NCBI RefSeq assembly: GCF_034008635.1
Contig: NZ_CP125378.1
Coordinates: 2,408,001 to 2,472,000, forward strand
Length of the DNA stretch: 64,000 nucleotides
Reading direction: 5' to 3'
From: Pseudomonas sp. P8_229
GTDB taxonomy: Bacteria > Pseudomonadota > Gammaproteobacteria > Pseudomonadales > Pseudomonadaceae
Part shown: piece by piece, positions 1-8,086 of the stretch
Layout: every line of letters begins with the position of its first letter
Position numbering within the stretch: position 1 is the stretch's first letter
Program-made: the position numbers and the translations under genes
The notes under the pieces: model-generated
Told to the model about the DNA's origin: nothing
Databases searched by the model: none
What the model saw: the letters and a program-made list of their open reading frames with translations, nothing else

Positions 1-23
1 GATTTGTGAAGAAAAAGCGTGAC

Positions 24-505
24 TTATCCAGAAGGACGGTTTGCGAGGTGTGTTGGTTGTTTTTTGATCACATCTTTGTAAGCCACGGTTTGCATGACCT
101 GTAGCGGATGGCGAACACGTTATCCACAGAAGCGCCAACAGAGATCGGGGGTAACTTTGCCTTGGCTGTGGAAAAACCCTCAAAGCTGTGAAAAATCAGT
201 GTCCCCAAGACAATTCGTCGGACAAAAGCGCAGATTGAGCAATTATTAACCAATACTCTGCAAGCCCCGTTTTATATGGCTCGCAGCGGATAGCGAACAT
301 CTTATCCACAGAAGCGCCAACAGAGATTGGGGGCAACTTACACCGTTATCCTGAGGAAAAACCCTGGAAAAACCGCAACTTAGGCTGGTTGTTTTTTGAT
401 CTTCGGGCTGTAAGCCACGATTGACGTGACTTGCAGTGAGGCGCGAACACCTTATCCACAGACTGACCAACAGAGATTGTGCGTAAACGCTGTCTGGTGG
501 ATAAC
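24..505. repeat. Imperfect repeats carrying DnaA-box nonamers
   Basis: No convincing gene lies in the first 500 bases. Instead a motif of about 70 bases recurs three times, spaced 182 and 150 bases apart. Each copy centres on GCGAACANNTTATCCACAGA followed by CCAACAGAGAT. The nonamer TTATCCACA, the consensus DnaA box, is perfect at 120-128, 302-310 and 452-460, all in the same orientation. A near match (TTATCCAGA) sits at 24-32. The stretch GGTTGTTTTTTGATC also recurs upstream of the first and third copies. What lies to the left of the window is not visible. Confidence 0.7.
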
Positions 506-511
506 CGATCG

Positions 512-1078
512 TTAAGCGCGGTGCATCAGATATGCCGCGCCGCTCACCCGAATCAGCGGATGCGGTGTCACCTGGCAGGTTTTGATGATGCCGAAGCCGT
601 GGCGCTCGTAGAAACGCCGCGCACCGGTATTGGCCGCATAGTCGATCAGGCTCAAACCGTTGAGCGCCAGCTGATCGGCGCGCGCCTGGGCATGCAGGAG
701 GAACTGCAAGCCCAACCCCTGATTGCGCCAGCCTTCATGCAGCGCCAGGCTGGAGATATACAACGAATCCGGCACTTCCATATCGGCATACGGCGCCAGC
801 ACCGGATCGGTGGGCGGGGTCGGCTCGGGATCTTCGCGCATGGCGTAGCTGTGCATCATGCCAACGACCTGACCTGCAGCCTCGGCGATCAGGCAGTTCT
901 GCCACGAAAAATCCACGTCGTCGCGGGCATAACGTCGCTCGCCGACATCCAGCAGCGCCTCCCCAGGCTCTGCCAGCTGGCTCCAGATGTAATCCGAGGC
1001 GCCCTCCGAGGATATCTGAAACAAACGCGCAATATCGCGCGCATCCGTGCGCCGGGCCGGTCGAAACTCAACGGTCAT
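512..1078 (-). CDS. GNAT family N-acetyltransferase
   Basis: This 188-residue protein has the GNAT fold signatures. The acetyl-CoA pyrophosphate loop reads RNQGLG around residue 117, preceded by the strand YISSLAL and followed by a C-terminal YERHGFG motif typical of beta-6/alpha-4. It probably transfers an acetyl group from acetyl-CoA to a small molecule or protein, but the substrate cannot be read from the sequence. The ATG at 1076-1078 follows a clear GAGGAG ribosome site. It is the most 3' gene of the minus-strand group. A REPIN separates it from etfB, so it is probably not part of the dimethylglycine operon. Confidence 0.85.
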   Translation of the reverse strand: MTVEFRPARRTDARDIARLFQISSEGASDYIWSQLAEPGEALLDVGERRYARDDVDFSWQNCLIAEAAGQVVGMMHSYAMREDPEPTPPTDPVLAPYADMEVPDSLYISSLALHEGWRNQGLGLQFLLHAQARADQLALNGLSLIDYAANTGARRFYERHGFGIIKTCQVTPHPLIRVSGAAYLMHRA

Positions 1079-1172
1079 TCACTTGACTCCTCGGGGTTTG
1101 GACGGGTGTTTTAACCTATGGTCGAAAGCCGCGACAACGGAGGGATGGGCGGTTTTTCATATCAAAAAATGA

Positions 1173-1269
1173 CCTGTAGCAGCTGAGCTTGCTCGCGAAA
1201 GCGGTCTTGCAGCCGACACATCTGTCGACTAACACACCGTCTTCGCGAGCAAGCTCAGCTCCTACAAGG
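1173..1269. repeat. REPIN (two inverted REP arms)
   Basis: An arm reading TGTAGCAGCTGAGCTTGCTC and its inverted partner ending GAGCTCAGCTCCTACA flank about 45 bases. This variant (CTGAGC) differs from the commoner arms in the window. It lies between the GNAT gene and etfB. Confidence 0.85.
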
Positions 1270-1281
1270 GATTGCGGGGTG

Positions 1282-2052
1282 TCAGCGGACAACGCCTTCT
1301 TCGATCAGCAGCTTGAGGATCGCTTCAGCGCCAGCTTGCGCCGTAACGCCTTTCAATACTTGTCCACCGCCACCACTGGCTTTGGCTGTGGCAGCCTTCA
1401 TCCGGTCGGCGCCGCTCTTGGCCTTGATCACTTTCAAGCGTTTGGGCCGTGGTTTGGCTGGTTGCAAGGTGGCAAGCGCCAGCAGTTCATCGTCCAGCAC
1501 TTCGACGTCTTCGGCATTCAACACGCCGCGACGCGCCGGGCCGTAGGCACTCTGCCGTGGCTTGGGCGCGGCGTTATCCACAGTCGCCAGAAACGGCAGC
1601 TTCACCTTCAACCGCCGCCGCTGCCCACGGGGCAAGGCTTGCAGCACCAGCGCCGAACCGTCGTTGATCGACTCGACCTGCGCCAGCCCCACCACCAGCG
1701 GCCAGCCCAGCCCTTCGGCGAGCAGAAACGGCAGCATGCCCGAACCTTCACCGGTTTCCGCCTGACTGCCGGTCAGTACAACTTGGGCGCCCGCTTCGCG
1801 CAGGTACGCGGTCAGCGCCGGCAAAGCATCAGCGCCAGCGGGTTGCTCCAGCACATGCATCTGTTCCAGGCCCATGCCCAGATAGGCGCGCAGTGCCGGT
1901 TCCGCGACATCGCCAGCATGCAGCACTTGCAGGTTATCCCCAGCCAGTTGCAAACCCAACTCCACAGCGCGCGCATCCTGTTCGGCGCGGCGTGGCCGGC
2001 CGGAGGTCGGGTGGGCGCCGATTGAAACCAAACTGATGATTTTTGTGTTCAT
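1282..2052 (-). CDS. etfB: Electron transfer flavoprotein, beta subunit (dimethylglycine type)
   Basis: This 256-residue protein belongs to the EtfB/FixA family. It binds AMP and, with EtfA, accepts electrons from flavin dehydrogenases. The N-terminal strand (KIISLVSIGAHP) and the GSQAETGEGSGMLPFLLAEGLGWP segment near residues 95-120 are typical of the family. The long basic C-terminal tail, rich in Lys, Ala and Gly, is characteristic of the version beside dgcAB. Its position next to etfA, 9 bases downstream, and to dgcB points to a role in carrying electrons from dimethylglycine demethylation rather than general fatty-acid oxidation. An AAGGAA site precedes the ATG. A perfect DnaA box (1574-1582) lies inside the gene. 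Confidence 0.9.
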   Translation of the reverse strand: MNTKIISLVSIGAHPTSGRPRRAEQDARAVELGLQLAGDNLQVLHAGDVAEPALRAYLGMGLEQMHVLEQPAGADALPALTAYLREAGAQVVLTGSQAETGEGSGMLPFLLAEGLGWPLVVGLAQVESINDGSALVLQALPRGQRRRLKVKLPFLATVDNAAPKPRQSAYGPARRGVLNAEDVEVLDDELLALATLQPAKPRPKRLKVIKAKSGADRMKAATAKASGGGGQVLKGVTAQAGAEAILKLLIEEGVVR

Positions 2053-2061
2053 AGCCGTTCC

Positions 2062-3282
2062 TTAAGCCGCATCGCGCTTGGCCTCGTTGCGGTAAGCCGC
2101 TACCGCCGCGATCAAGGCTTGAAGAATCTCCGCGCTCTCGCCGATCACCGAGAGGTCAGCGCGCTTGATCATGTCGCAACCCGGGTCGAGGTTGATCGCC
2201 ACCACCTTGTCGCAGGCACCGATGCCCTGCAGGTGCTGGATCGCCCCGGAGATACCCACAGCGACGTAGACCCGCGCAGTGACCCAGGTGCCGGACGCGC
2301 CGACCTGACGATCGCGCGCCATGAAGCCATCGTCCACCGCCACCCGCGAGGCGCCTTCAGTAGCACCAAGCGCCGCCGCCGTTTCGTGGAACAGTGCCCA
2401 GTCCTTGACCCCGTTGCCGCCAGAGAAGATGAACTCGGCTTCGGCCATCGGAATCGCCGCCGGGTCCACCGCCACCGCTCCGAGATCCTCGATCCGCGAC
2501 AAGCTGCGCGCCACCGTTGTGGATAACTCCACCGGCAGGGCTTCGTGACGGGTTTCGCTGACCGGTTCTGCGCATTCGGCCGAGGCCAGAATCAAGCGCG
2601 CGACCGGGCGTGCCAGGTCTTGCAGGCCCGCACCGGCGCGGCCGATGCATTCCAGATCCTTGACCTGCCAGACCCGCGTCGCCGGGCGTTCGCCCAGTGC
2701 TGCGGCAAAACGTCGACCGAGCTCACCGCCACCGCTGCGGCTGTCCGGCAGCAACCAGTGGCGCGGATTGAATTGGTTATCCACAGCCCGCAGGCCCTGC
2801 ACCCGTTGCTCCGGTGCATAACCGCTGAACGCGTCGCCCTCCAGCACCAGCAAGCGGTCGACGCCCGCTGTGGCGAAAGCGTTTTCCTTGTGTTCGCCGA
2901 ACACCACCGCCAGCACTGCGCCGTCCTGGCCAGCCAGTTGATGAGCGAGGCCGAGCAGGTCGCGGTCGTGGCTGCTCAGGCGGCCGCCGACCATGTCCGG
3001 CACCACACTGATGTAGAACGCCGGGGCGGGCACCTGATGCAGCGGCAGTTGCACTTCAACCGAGGCCGAGCGTTTGACCGCCCCGCCCTGCTGCGCACCG
3101 CTGCGGTCGATTCGCTTGATGCCGTTGGGGCCAATGAAACCGATGCCGTGCAGGTTCTTGCGGATGACGCCGTTGGGGCCCATCCAGCTGTGTTGCGCCG
3201 GTTGCATGGCCGCGTGCAGCGGGTGCAAGCGGTTACGGGCAATCCATTCGGCGCGTGGGTCGCGGCGGATAATGTCGCTCAT
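2062..3282 (-). CDS. etfA: Electron transfer flavoprotein, alpha subunit (dimethylglycine type)
   Basis: This 406-residue EtfA/FixB protein carries the FAD-binding C-terminal domain. Characteristic motifs include GASGTWVTARVYVAVGISGAIQH around residue 325 and VAINLDPGCDMIKRADLSVIG after it. It is longer than the roughly 310-residue housekeeping EtfA because of an N-terminal extension of about 80 residues (IRRDPRAEWIARNRLHPLHA...), a feature of the form linked to dimethylglycine catabolism. Its ATG overlaps the dgcB stop codon (ATGA at 3279-3282 on the minus strand), indicating translational coupling. Two perfect DnaA boxes fall within the gene, at 2518-2526 (reverse) and 2777-2785. Confidence 0.92.
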   Translation of the reverse strand: MSDIIRRDPRAEWIARNRLHPLHAAMQPAQHSWMGPNGVIRKNLHGIGFIGPNGIKRIDRSGAQQGGAVKRSASVEVQLPLHQVPAPAFYISVVPDMVGGRLSSHDRDLLGLAHQLAGQDGAVLAVVFGEHKENAFATAGVDRLLVLEGDAFSGYAPEQRVQGLRAVDNQFNPRHWLLPDSRSGGGELGRRFAAALGERPATRVWQVKDLECIGRAGAGLQDLARPVARLILASAECAEPVSETRHEALPVELSTTVARSLSRIEDLGAVAVDPAAIPMAEAEFIFSGGNGVKDWALFHETAAALGATEGASRVAVDDGFMARDRQVGASGTWVTARVYVAVGISGAIQHLQGIGACDKVVAINLDPGCDMIKRADLSVIGESAEILQALIAAVAAYRNEAKRDAA

Positions 3283-5231
3283 CAGTGGGCCTCCGCAGGT
3301 TCACGTTGGGCCGGCGCCGCCGGTTTGCTCGGTGCGGCATCTTCAAGCAAAGCGTCGGCCACCAGTTCGGCGATGTCCTTGATCAGCGGACGCGGTTCGA
3401 CCACGCCTTCGAGCATCGCCGTGCACTGTGGACAACCCACGGCCACCAGTTCAGCGCCGGTCTCACGGATGTCTTCCATGCGCATATCGGGAATCCGCTG
3501 CTTGCCCGGAATGTCGGTGATCGGCGCGCCGCCACCGCCGCCGCAGCAGCGCGAACGGAAGCCGGAACGCTGCATCTCTTTGACCTCGATGCCGAGGGCG
3601 CGCAGCACTTCACGCGGCGCCTCGTACTCGCCGTTGTAACGGCCGAGGTAGCACGGATCGTGATAGGTCACGCTGTTGCCTTTGTGCTGACCGAGGTTCA
3701 GCGCGCCGGCCTGAATGATTTCCGCCATGTAGGTGCTGTGGTGCTGCACCAGGTAGTTACCGTCGAAGGCGCCGTACTCGTTTTTCAGCACATGGAAGCT
3801 GTGCGGATCGCAGGTGACGATGCGGTTGAAGCTGTATTTGGCCAGGGTCTGGATATTGCGTTTGGCGAGCAACTGGAAGGTCGCCTCGTCGCCCAAGCGA
3901 CGGGCCACATCACCGCTGTCGCGTTCTTCCAGGCCGAGTACGGCGAAGTCGACTTTGGCCGCTTTCAGCACTTTGACGAACGCGCGCAAGGTGCGCTGGT
4001 TGCGCATGTCGAATGCACCGTCGCCGACCCAGAACAGCACGTCGGTGGATTTCTTCTCGCTGAGCAGATTGAGGTTCAGATCCGCCGCCCAGTTCATCCG
4101 CCCGCCGGGAGCAAAACCGCCGGGGTTATCAGTGGCGATCAGGTTTTCCAGAACCTCGGCGCCCTTGTTCGGGGTCGCGCCTTTTTCCAGAGTCAGATGG
4201 CGGCGCATGTCGACGATGGCGTCGACGTGCTCGATCATCATCGGGCATTCCTCAACGCAGGCGCGGCAGGTGGTACACGACCACAGGGTCTCGGCATCGA
4301 CCAGACCATTGACGATCGGTTGATGCGGGTTGCCGCTGTGCTCACCAATTGGCTTGCCGGGATACGGACTACCGGCAAACTTGGCATCAGTGCCGCCAGC
4401 CAGACCGACGACCATGTCTTGAATCAGTTTCTTCGGGTTCAACGGCTGGCCGGCAGCGAACGCCGGGCACGCCGCCTCGCATTTGCCGCACTGCACGCAG
4501 GCGTCAAAACCGAGCAACTGGTTCCAGGTGAAATCCTTGGGTTTTTCCACGCCCAGTGGCGCGCTCGGATCATTCAGATCCAGCGGTTTCAAACCGGTGG
4601 AACGGCCGCCGCCAAAGCGCTCGGCGCGGCGGTGCCAGGCCAGGTGCAGGGCGCCGGCGAAGGCGTGTTTCATCGGCCCGCCCCAGGTCATGCCGAAGAA
4701 CAGTTCACTGACGCCCCACAGCACACCGACGCCGAGGATTGCCGCGACCAGCCAACCGCCGAAGTTTTCCGGAAGGATGCCGGCGACCGGCAGGGTCAGC
4801 AGGAAAAACGATGCCGAGAACGCCAGCAAACTCTTCGGCAGGCGCATCCACGGGCCTTTCGACAACCGTGCCGGCGGGTTGCGCCGACGCAGATAGACGA
4901 AGATCGCGCCGACGAACATCACGGCCGTCATCAGCAGCAGCGCATAGCCGAGGATACGGTTATGCAGGCCGAAACCGTGCACCAGAATCGCCAGCACAAT
5001 CGACGCCACTGCACCGCCGGCCGTGGCGACGTGGGTGTTGGCGATGTATTTGTCGCGCGCCACCACATGGTGCAGATCGACCATATAACGCTTGGGCATG
5101 GCGAACAGGCCGCCGAGCAGGTCGACCTTCGAGGCCCGGCCCCGACGCCACATGGCCACCCGCCGCAACGCGCCCAGCACCGCAAGGGCCAGGGCTGCGA
5201 ACAACAGGATTGGAAGAAGGGTGTTCAACAT
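3282..5231 (-). CDS. dgcB: Dimethylglycine demethylation protein DgcB (membrane Fe-S protein)
   Basis: This 649-residue protein combines four N-terminal membrane segments (about residues 3-22, 72-90, 95-113, 135-175) with two four-cysteine 4Fe-4S motifs, at C245/C248/C251/C255 and C319/C322/C325/C329, and a C-terminal CCG domain ending in SRCCGGGGG. This layout matches HdrD/GlpC-like membrane electron carriers. In Pseudomonas, DgcB works with DgcA to convert dimethylglycine to sarcosine. The inferred route is DgcA flavin to EtfAB and DgcB, then quinone. I chose the ATG at 5229-5231 (MLNTLLPILL) because it starts a membrane helix and follows GGGAGC; an ATG 13 codons upstream is possible. The stop overlaps the start of etfA. 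Confidence 0.93.
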   Translation of the reverse strand: MLNTLLPILLFAALALAVLGALRRVAMWRRGRASKVDLLGGLFAMPKRYMVDLHHVVARDKYIANTHVATAGGAVASIVLAILVHGFGLHNRILGYALLLMTAVMFVGAIFVYLRRRNPPARLSKGPWMRLPKSLLAFSASFFLLTLPVAGILPENFGGWLVAAILGVGVLWGVSELFFGMTWGGPMKHAFAGALHLAWHRRAERFGGGRSTGLKPLDLNDPSAPLGVEKPKDFTWNQLLGFDACVQCGKCEAACPAFAAGQPLNPKKLIQDMVVGLAGGTDAKFAGSPYPGKPIGEHSGNPHQPIVNGLVDAETLWSCTTCRACVEECPMMIEHVDAIVDMRRHLTLEKGATPNKGAEVLENLIATDNPGGFAPGGRMNWAADLNLNLLSEKKSTDVLFWVGDGAFDMRNQRTLRAFVKVLKAAKVDFAVLGLEERDSGDVARRLGDEATFQLLAKRNIQTLAKYSFNRIVTCDPHSFHVLKNEYGAFDGNYLVQHHSTYMAEIIQAGALNLGQHKGNSVTYHDPCYLGRYNGEYEAPREVLRALGIEVKEMQRSGFRSRCCGGGGGAPITDIPGKQRIPDMRMEDIRETGAELVAVGCPQCTAMLEGVVEPRPLIKDIAELVADALLEDAAPSKPAAPAQREPAEAH

Positions 5232-5294
5232 AGGTGAAGCTCCCAAAGACCGCAGGGTCTTGCAGGCCAAACTACCTGGATGCCTTGCCCGATT

Positions 5295-5386
5295 CCTGTA
5301 GGAGTGAGCCTGCTCGCGATTCAGTCGCCGCGGTGCATCAGGCAGACCGCGTTATCGTTCATCGCGAGCAGGCTCACTCCTACAGG
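5295..5386. repeat. REPIN
   Basis: Inverted arms CCTGTAGGAGTGAGCCTGCT and its complement flank about 45 bases. It sits in the 170-base gap between dgcA and dgcB, inside what is otherwise a continuous operon. Confidence 0.9.
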
Positions 5387-5401
5387 GGTATCCACAAGCC
5401 G

Positions 5402-7462
5402 TTAGAAATCCTTACAGAGCCGGAGTGCGTCATAAATGGCGGCGTGGGTATTACGCTGCGCCACGCAGTCGCCGATGCGGAACAGCAAGTAACCTTCACC
5501 GGTGGTGCTCAGCGAAGGTTGCGGCTTGATCGCGAACAGCGCGTCGATGTCGATCTGGCCCTTGTTGCGCGAACCGTCCTTGAGCCCGTAATACAGCTCT
5601 TCGTCCGGCCGCACGCCGTTCTCGACCACCACCTGATCGACCACCCGCTCCTCTTTGGCGCCGGTGTATTCGTTCTCCAGCACCGCCACCAGCTTGTCGC
5701 CTTCGCGGTAGACCTTCTCCAGCATCATGTCGCCGGTCATGATCACTTCTTTCGGGTACATGCTGCGGTAGTAGGTCGGGAACGACGTACCACCAATGGC
5801 CACGCCCGGCTTGATGTCGTCGGTGACGATTTCGACCTGGCTGCCCTTGTCGGCGAGGAAGTCAGCGACCGACATCCCGGTGAACTCGCAGATGGTGTCG
5901 TAGACCAGCACGTTCTTGCCCGGCGCAACCTTGCCGTCGAGCACGTCCCAACTGCTGACCACCAGCCCTTCGGCGGCGCCCCAGTGTTCGTTCTGCTCAA
6001 GGAACGGATGCCCACCGACCGCCAACACCACCACGTCCGGACGCAGATCGAGAATGGTCGCCGCATCAGCAGCGGTGCCCAGACGCAGATCGACTTTCAG
6101 CCGCGCCAACTCCAGCTGGAACCAGCGGGTGATACCGGCGATCTGGTCACGTTGCGGCGCTTTCGACGCGGTGGTGATCTGCCCGCCAATGAATTCCTTC
6201 TTCTCGAACAGGGTCACGTCGTGGCCACGTTCGGCCGCGACACGCGCGGCTTCCATCCCGGCCGGGCCGGCACCGACCACCACGACTTTGCGTTTCGGCC
6301 CGGTGGACTTCTCGATGATGTGCGGCACGCCCATGTATTCACGGGAGGTCGCGGCGTTCTGAATGCACAGCACATCCAGCCCCTGGTACTGACGGTCAAT
6401 GCAGTAGTTGGCGCCGACGCACTGTTTGATCTGGTCGACCTGGCCCATCTTGATCTTGGCGATCAAGTGCGGGTCAGCGATGTGCGCGCGGGTCATGCCG
6501 ACCATGTCGACGTAACCGCCTTCAAGGATGCGCGTAGCCTGGTTCGGGTCCTTGATGTTCTGCGCGTGCAGAACCGGTGCCTTGACCACTTCCTTGATAC
6601 CGGCTGCCAAGTGCAGAAATGGCTCCGGTGGATAACTCATGTTGGGGATAACGTTGGCCAGGGTGTTGTGGGTGTCGCAACCCGAGCCAACGACACCGAT
6701 GAAGTCGATCATGCCGGTGTCGTCGTAGTACTTGGCGATCTGTTTCATGTCCTCGTGGGACAAGCCGTCCGGGTGGAATTCATCGCCGCACAGACGGATG
6801 CCGACGCAGAAATCGTCGCCGACTTCCTTGCGCACAGCCTTGAGCACTTCGAGGCCGAAACGCATGCGGTTCTCGAAGCTGCCGCCCCACTCGTCAGTAC
6901 GCTTGTTGACCCGAGGGCTCCAGAACTGGTCGATCATGTGCTGGTGCACGGCGGACAGTTCGACACCGTCCAGACCACCGGCCTTGGCCCGCGCTGCAGC
7001 GGTGGCGTAGTTGCCGATCACCCGCCAGATTTCTTCCGGCTCGATGGTTTTGCAGGTCGCACGGTGCACCGGTTCGCGGATGCCCGACGGCGATAGCAAG
7101 GTCGGCCAATGTTCGCCGTCCCAACGCGAGCGACGGCCCATGTGAGTAATCTGGATCATGATCTTGGCACCATGCTTGTGCATCGCGTCAGCCAGATTCT
7201 GGAAGTGCGGAATGATCCGGTCGTCCGCCAGGTTCACCGACTTCCACCAGCCTTGCGGGCTGTCGATGGCCACGCTGGAAGAGCCGCCGCAAATCGCCAG
7301 GCCGATGCCGCCCTTGGCTTTCTCTTCGTAATATTTGACGTAGCGGTCGGTGGTCATGCCGCCGTCAGTCGCGTAGACCTCGGCGTGCGCGGTGCTGAGC
7401 ACGCGGTTGCGGATGGTCAGTTTGCCGATCTGGATCGGCTGGAACATTGCTTCGAAAGCCAT
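5402..7462 (-). CDS. dgcA: Dimethylglycine demethylase subunit DgcA (TMADH-like flavoprotein)
   Basis: This 686-residue protein has the architecture of trimethylamine dehydrogenase and 2,4-dienoyl-CoA reductase. An FMN-binding TIM barrel spans residues 1-340, an Fe-S loop follows near 348-366, and an FAD/NAD(P)-like fold starts at KRKVVVVGAGPAGMEAARVAAERG around residue 393. It is the catalytic flavoprotein that demethylates dimethylglycine to sarcosine. The Fe-S loop has cysteines at 348, 354 and 366. The second cysteine of the usual four-Cys pattern is replaced by Ala351 (CVGANYC). The gene follows the DUF5943 gene by 15 bases and precedes dgcB. GbdR control is expected from other pseudomonads. 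Confidence 0.93.
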   Translation of the reverse strand: MAFEAMFQPIQIGKLTIRNRVLSTAHAEVYATDGGMTTDRYVKYYEEKAKGGIGLAICGGSSSVAIDSPQGWWKSVNLADDRIIPHFQNLADAMHKHGAKIMIQITHMGRRSRWDGEHWPTLLSPSGIREPVHRATCKTIEPEEIWRVIGNYATAAARAKAGGLDGVELSAVHQHMIDQFWSPRVNKRTDEWGGSFENRMRFGLEVLKAVRKEVGDDFCVGIRLCGDEFHPDGLSHEDMKQIAKYYDDTGMIDFIGVVGSGCDTHNTLANVIPNMSYPPEPFLHLAAGIKEVVKAPVLHAQNIKDPNQATRILEGGYVDMVGMTRAHIADPHLIAKIKMGQVDQIKQCVGANYCIDRQYQGLDVLCIQNAATSREYMGVPHIIEKSTGPKRKVVVVGAGPAGMEAARVAAERGHDVTLFEKKEFIGGQITTASKAPQRDQIAGITRWFQLELARLKVDLRLGTAADAATILDLRPDVVVLAVGGHPFLEQNEHWGAAEGLVVSSWDVLDGKVAPGKNVLVYDTICEFTGMSVADFLADKGSQVEIVTDDIKPGVAIGGTSFPTYYRSMYPKEVIMTGDMMLEKVYREGDKLVAVLENEYTGAKEERVVDQVVVENGVRPDEELYYGLKDGSRNKGQIDIDALFAIKPQPSLSTTGEGYLLFRIGDCVAQRNTHAAIYDALRLCKDF

Positions 7463-7477
7463 GGCGGGTTCCTCGAC

Positions 7478-8008
7478 TTACAACGGCTTGACGGTGAACA
7501 GGCCGTCGTCGTGGCCCTCTTCGGAGCCACCGTAGACTTGCTCGGCAACGGTGCGGATGCTGCTGCCGCGCGCTTGCAGAATCTGGTCCATGGCACCGGC
7601 AAACCAACCCGTGAACATGTAGTCGACCTTGCGCCCGACCTTGCCGTAGACGTAGACGAATGCGGAGTGTTCGAGCTTGACGCTGGCGGTGCCTTTGTCG
7701 AGATCGATGTCCTGGATCTTGAACAGGCCCCAACCGCGTTGCGACAGGCGCTTCATGTAGTGCTCGAACACCGCGACGCCTTCCAGGCCGTGGCATTCAG
7801 CTTCTTTTTCACACCAGTGCCAAGCGGATTTGTAGCCGGCCTTGTACAGGATCTCGGCATAGGCTTCAGCGCCCAGCACTTCCTCGATGCCCATGTGGTT
7901 ATTCACGAAGAAATGACGTGGCACGTAGAGCATTGGCAGGGCGTCGGAGGTCCAGACACCGGTTTCGCTGTCGACTTCGATTGGCAATTGCGGGGCGATC
8001 TTGGCCAT
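7478..8008 (-). CDS. DUF5943-like conserved protein of the dimethylglycine operon
   Basis: This 176-residue soluble protein has no signal peptide. I recognise it as the conserved partner that precedes dgcA in pseudomonads (PA5397-like), a family usually labelled DUF5943. Features include HFFVNNHMGIEEVLGAEAYAEILYKAGYKSAWHWCEKEAECHGLEGVAVFEHYMKRLSQRGWG in the first half, which resembles V4R/4-vinyl-reductase-type small-molecule domains, and a C-terminal MDQILQARGSSIRTVAEQVYGGSEE segment. Its function is unknown. The 15-base gap to dgcA implies a shared transcript. The ATG at 8006-8008 follows TTAAGTTTCC, so its ribosome site is weak. Confidence 0.75.
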   Translation of the reverse strand: MAKIAPQLPIEVDSETGVWTSDALPMLYVPRHFFVNNHMGIEEVLGAEAYAEILYKAGYKSAWHWCEKEAECHGLEGVAVFEHYMKRLSQRGWGLFKIQDIDLDKGTASVKLEHSAFVYVYGKVGRKVDYMFTGWFAGAMDQILQARGSSIRTVAEQVYGGSEEGHDDGLFTVKPL

Positions 8009-8040
8009 GGAAACTTAACTCCAGAAAATTCGGTTTGTTG

Positions 8041-8063
8041 CCCCCGGCACGGACGGCCGGGGG
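8041..8063 (-). other. Intercistronic hairpin
   Basis: Perfect 8-base arms (CCCCCGGC and GCCGGGGG) around a 7-base loop lie between the peptidase stop and the DUF5943 start. There is no T-run on the minus strand, so it is more likely an RNA-processing or stability hairpin than a full terminator. Confidence 0.5.
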
Positions 8064-8086
8064 AAAGGATTCAGAAGTGCGGTGGC

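Noticed and set aside
1..505. Chromosomal replication origin
   Set aside because: DnaA boxes are present, but dnaA, rpmH, gidA and an AT-rich unwinding region next to them are not. A DnaA-binding repeat is the safer reading.
3282..5270. Longer dgcB start at 5270
   Set aside because: The 13 extra residues precede a membrane helix that begins naturally at MLNTLLPILL, and the internal ATG has the better ribosome site.
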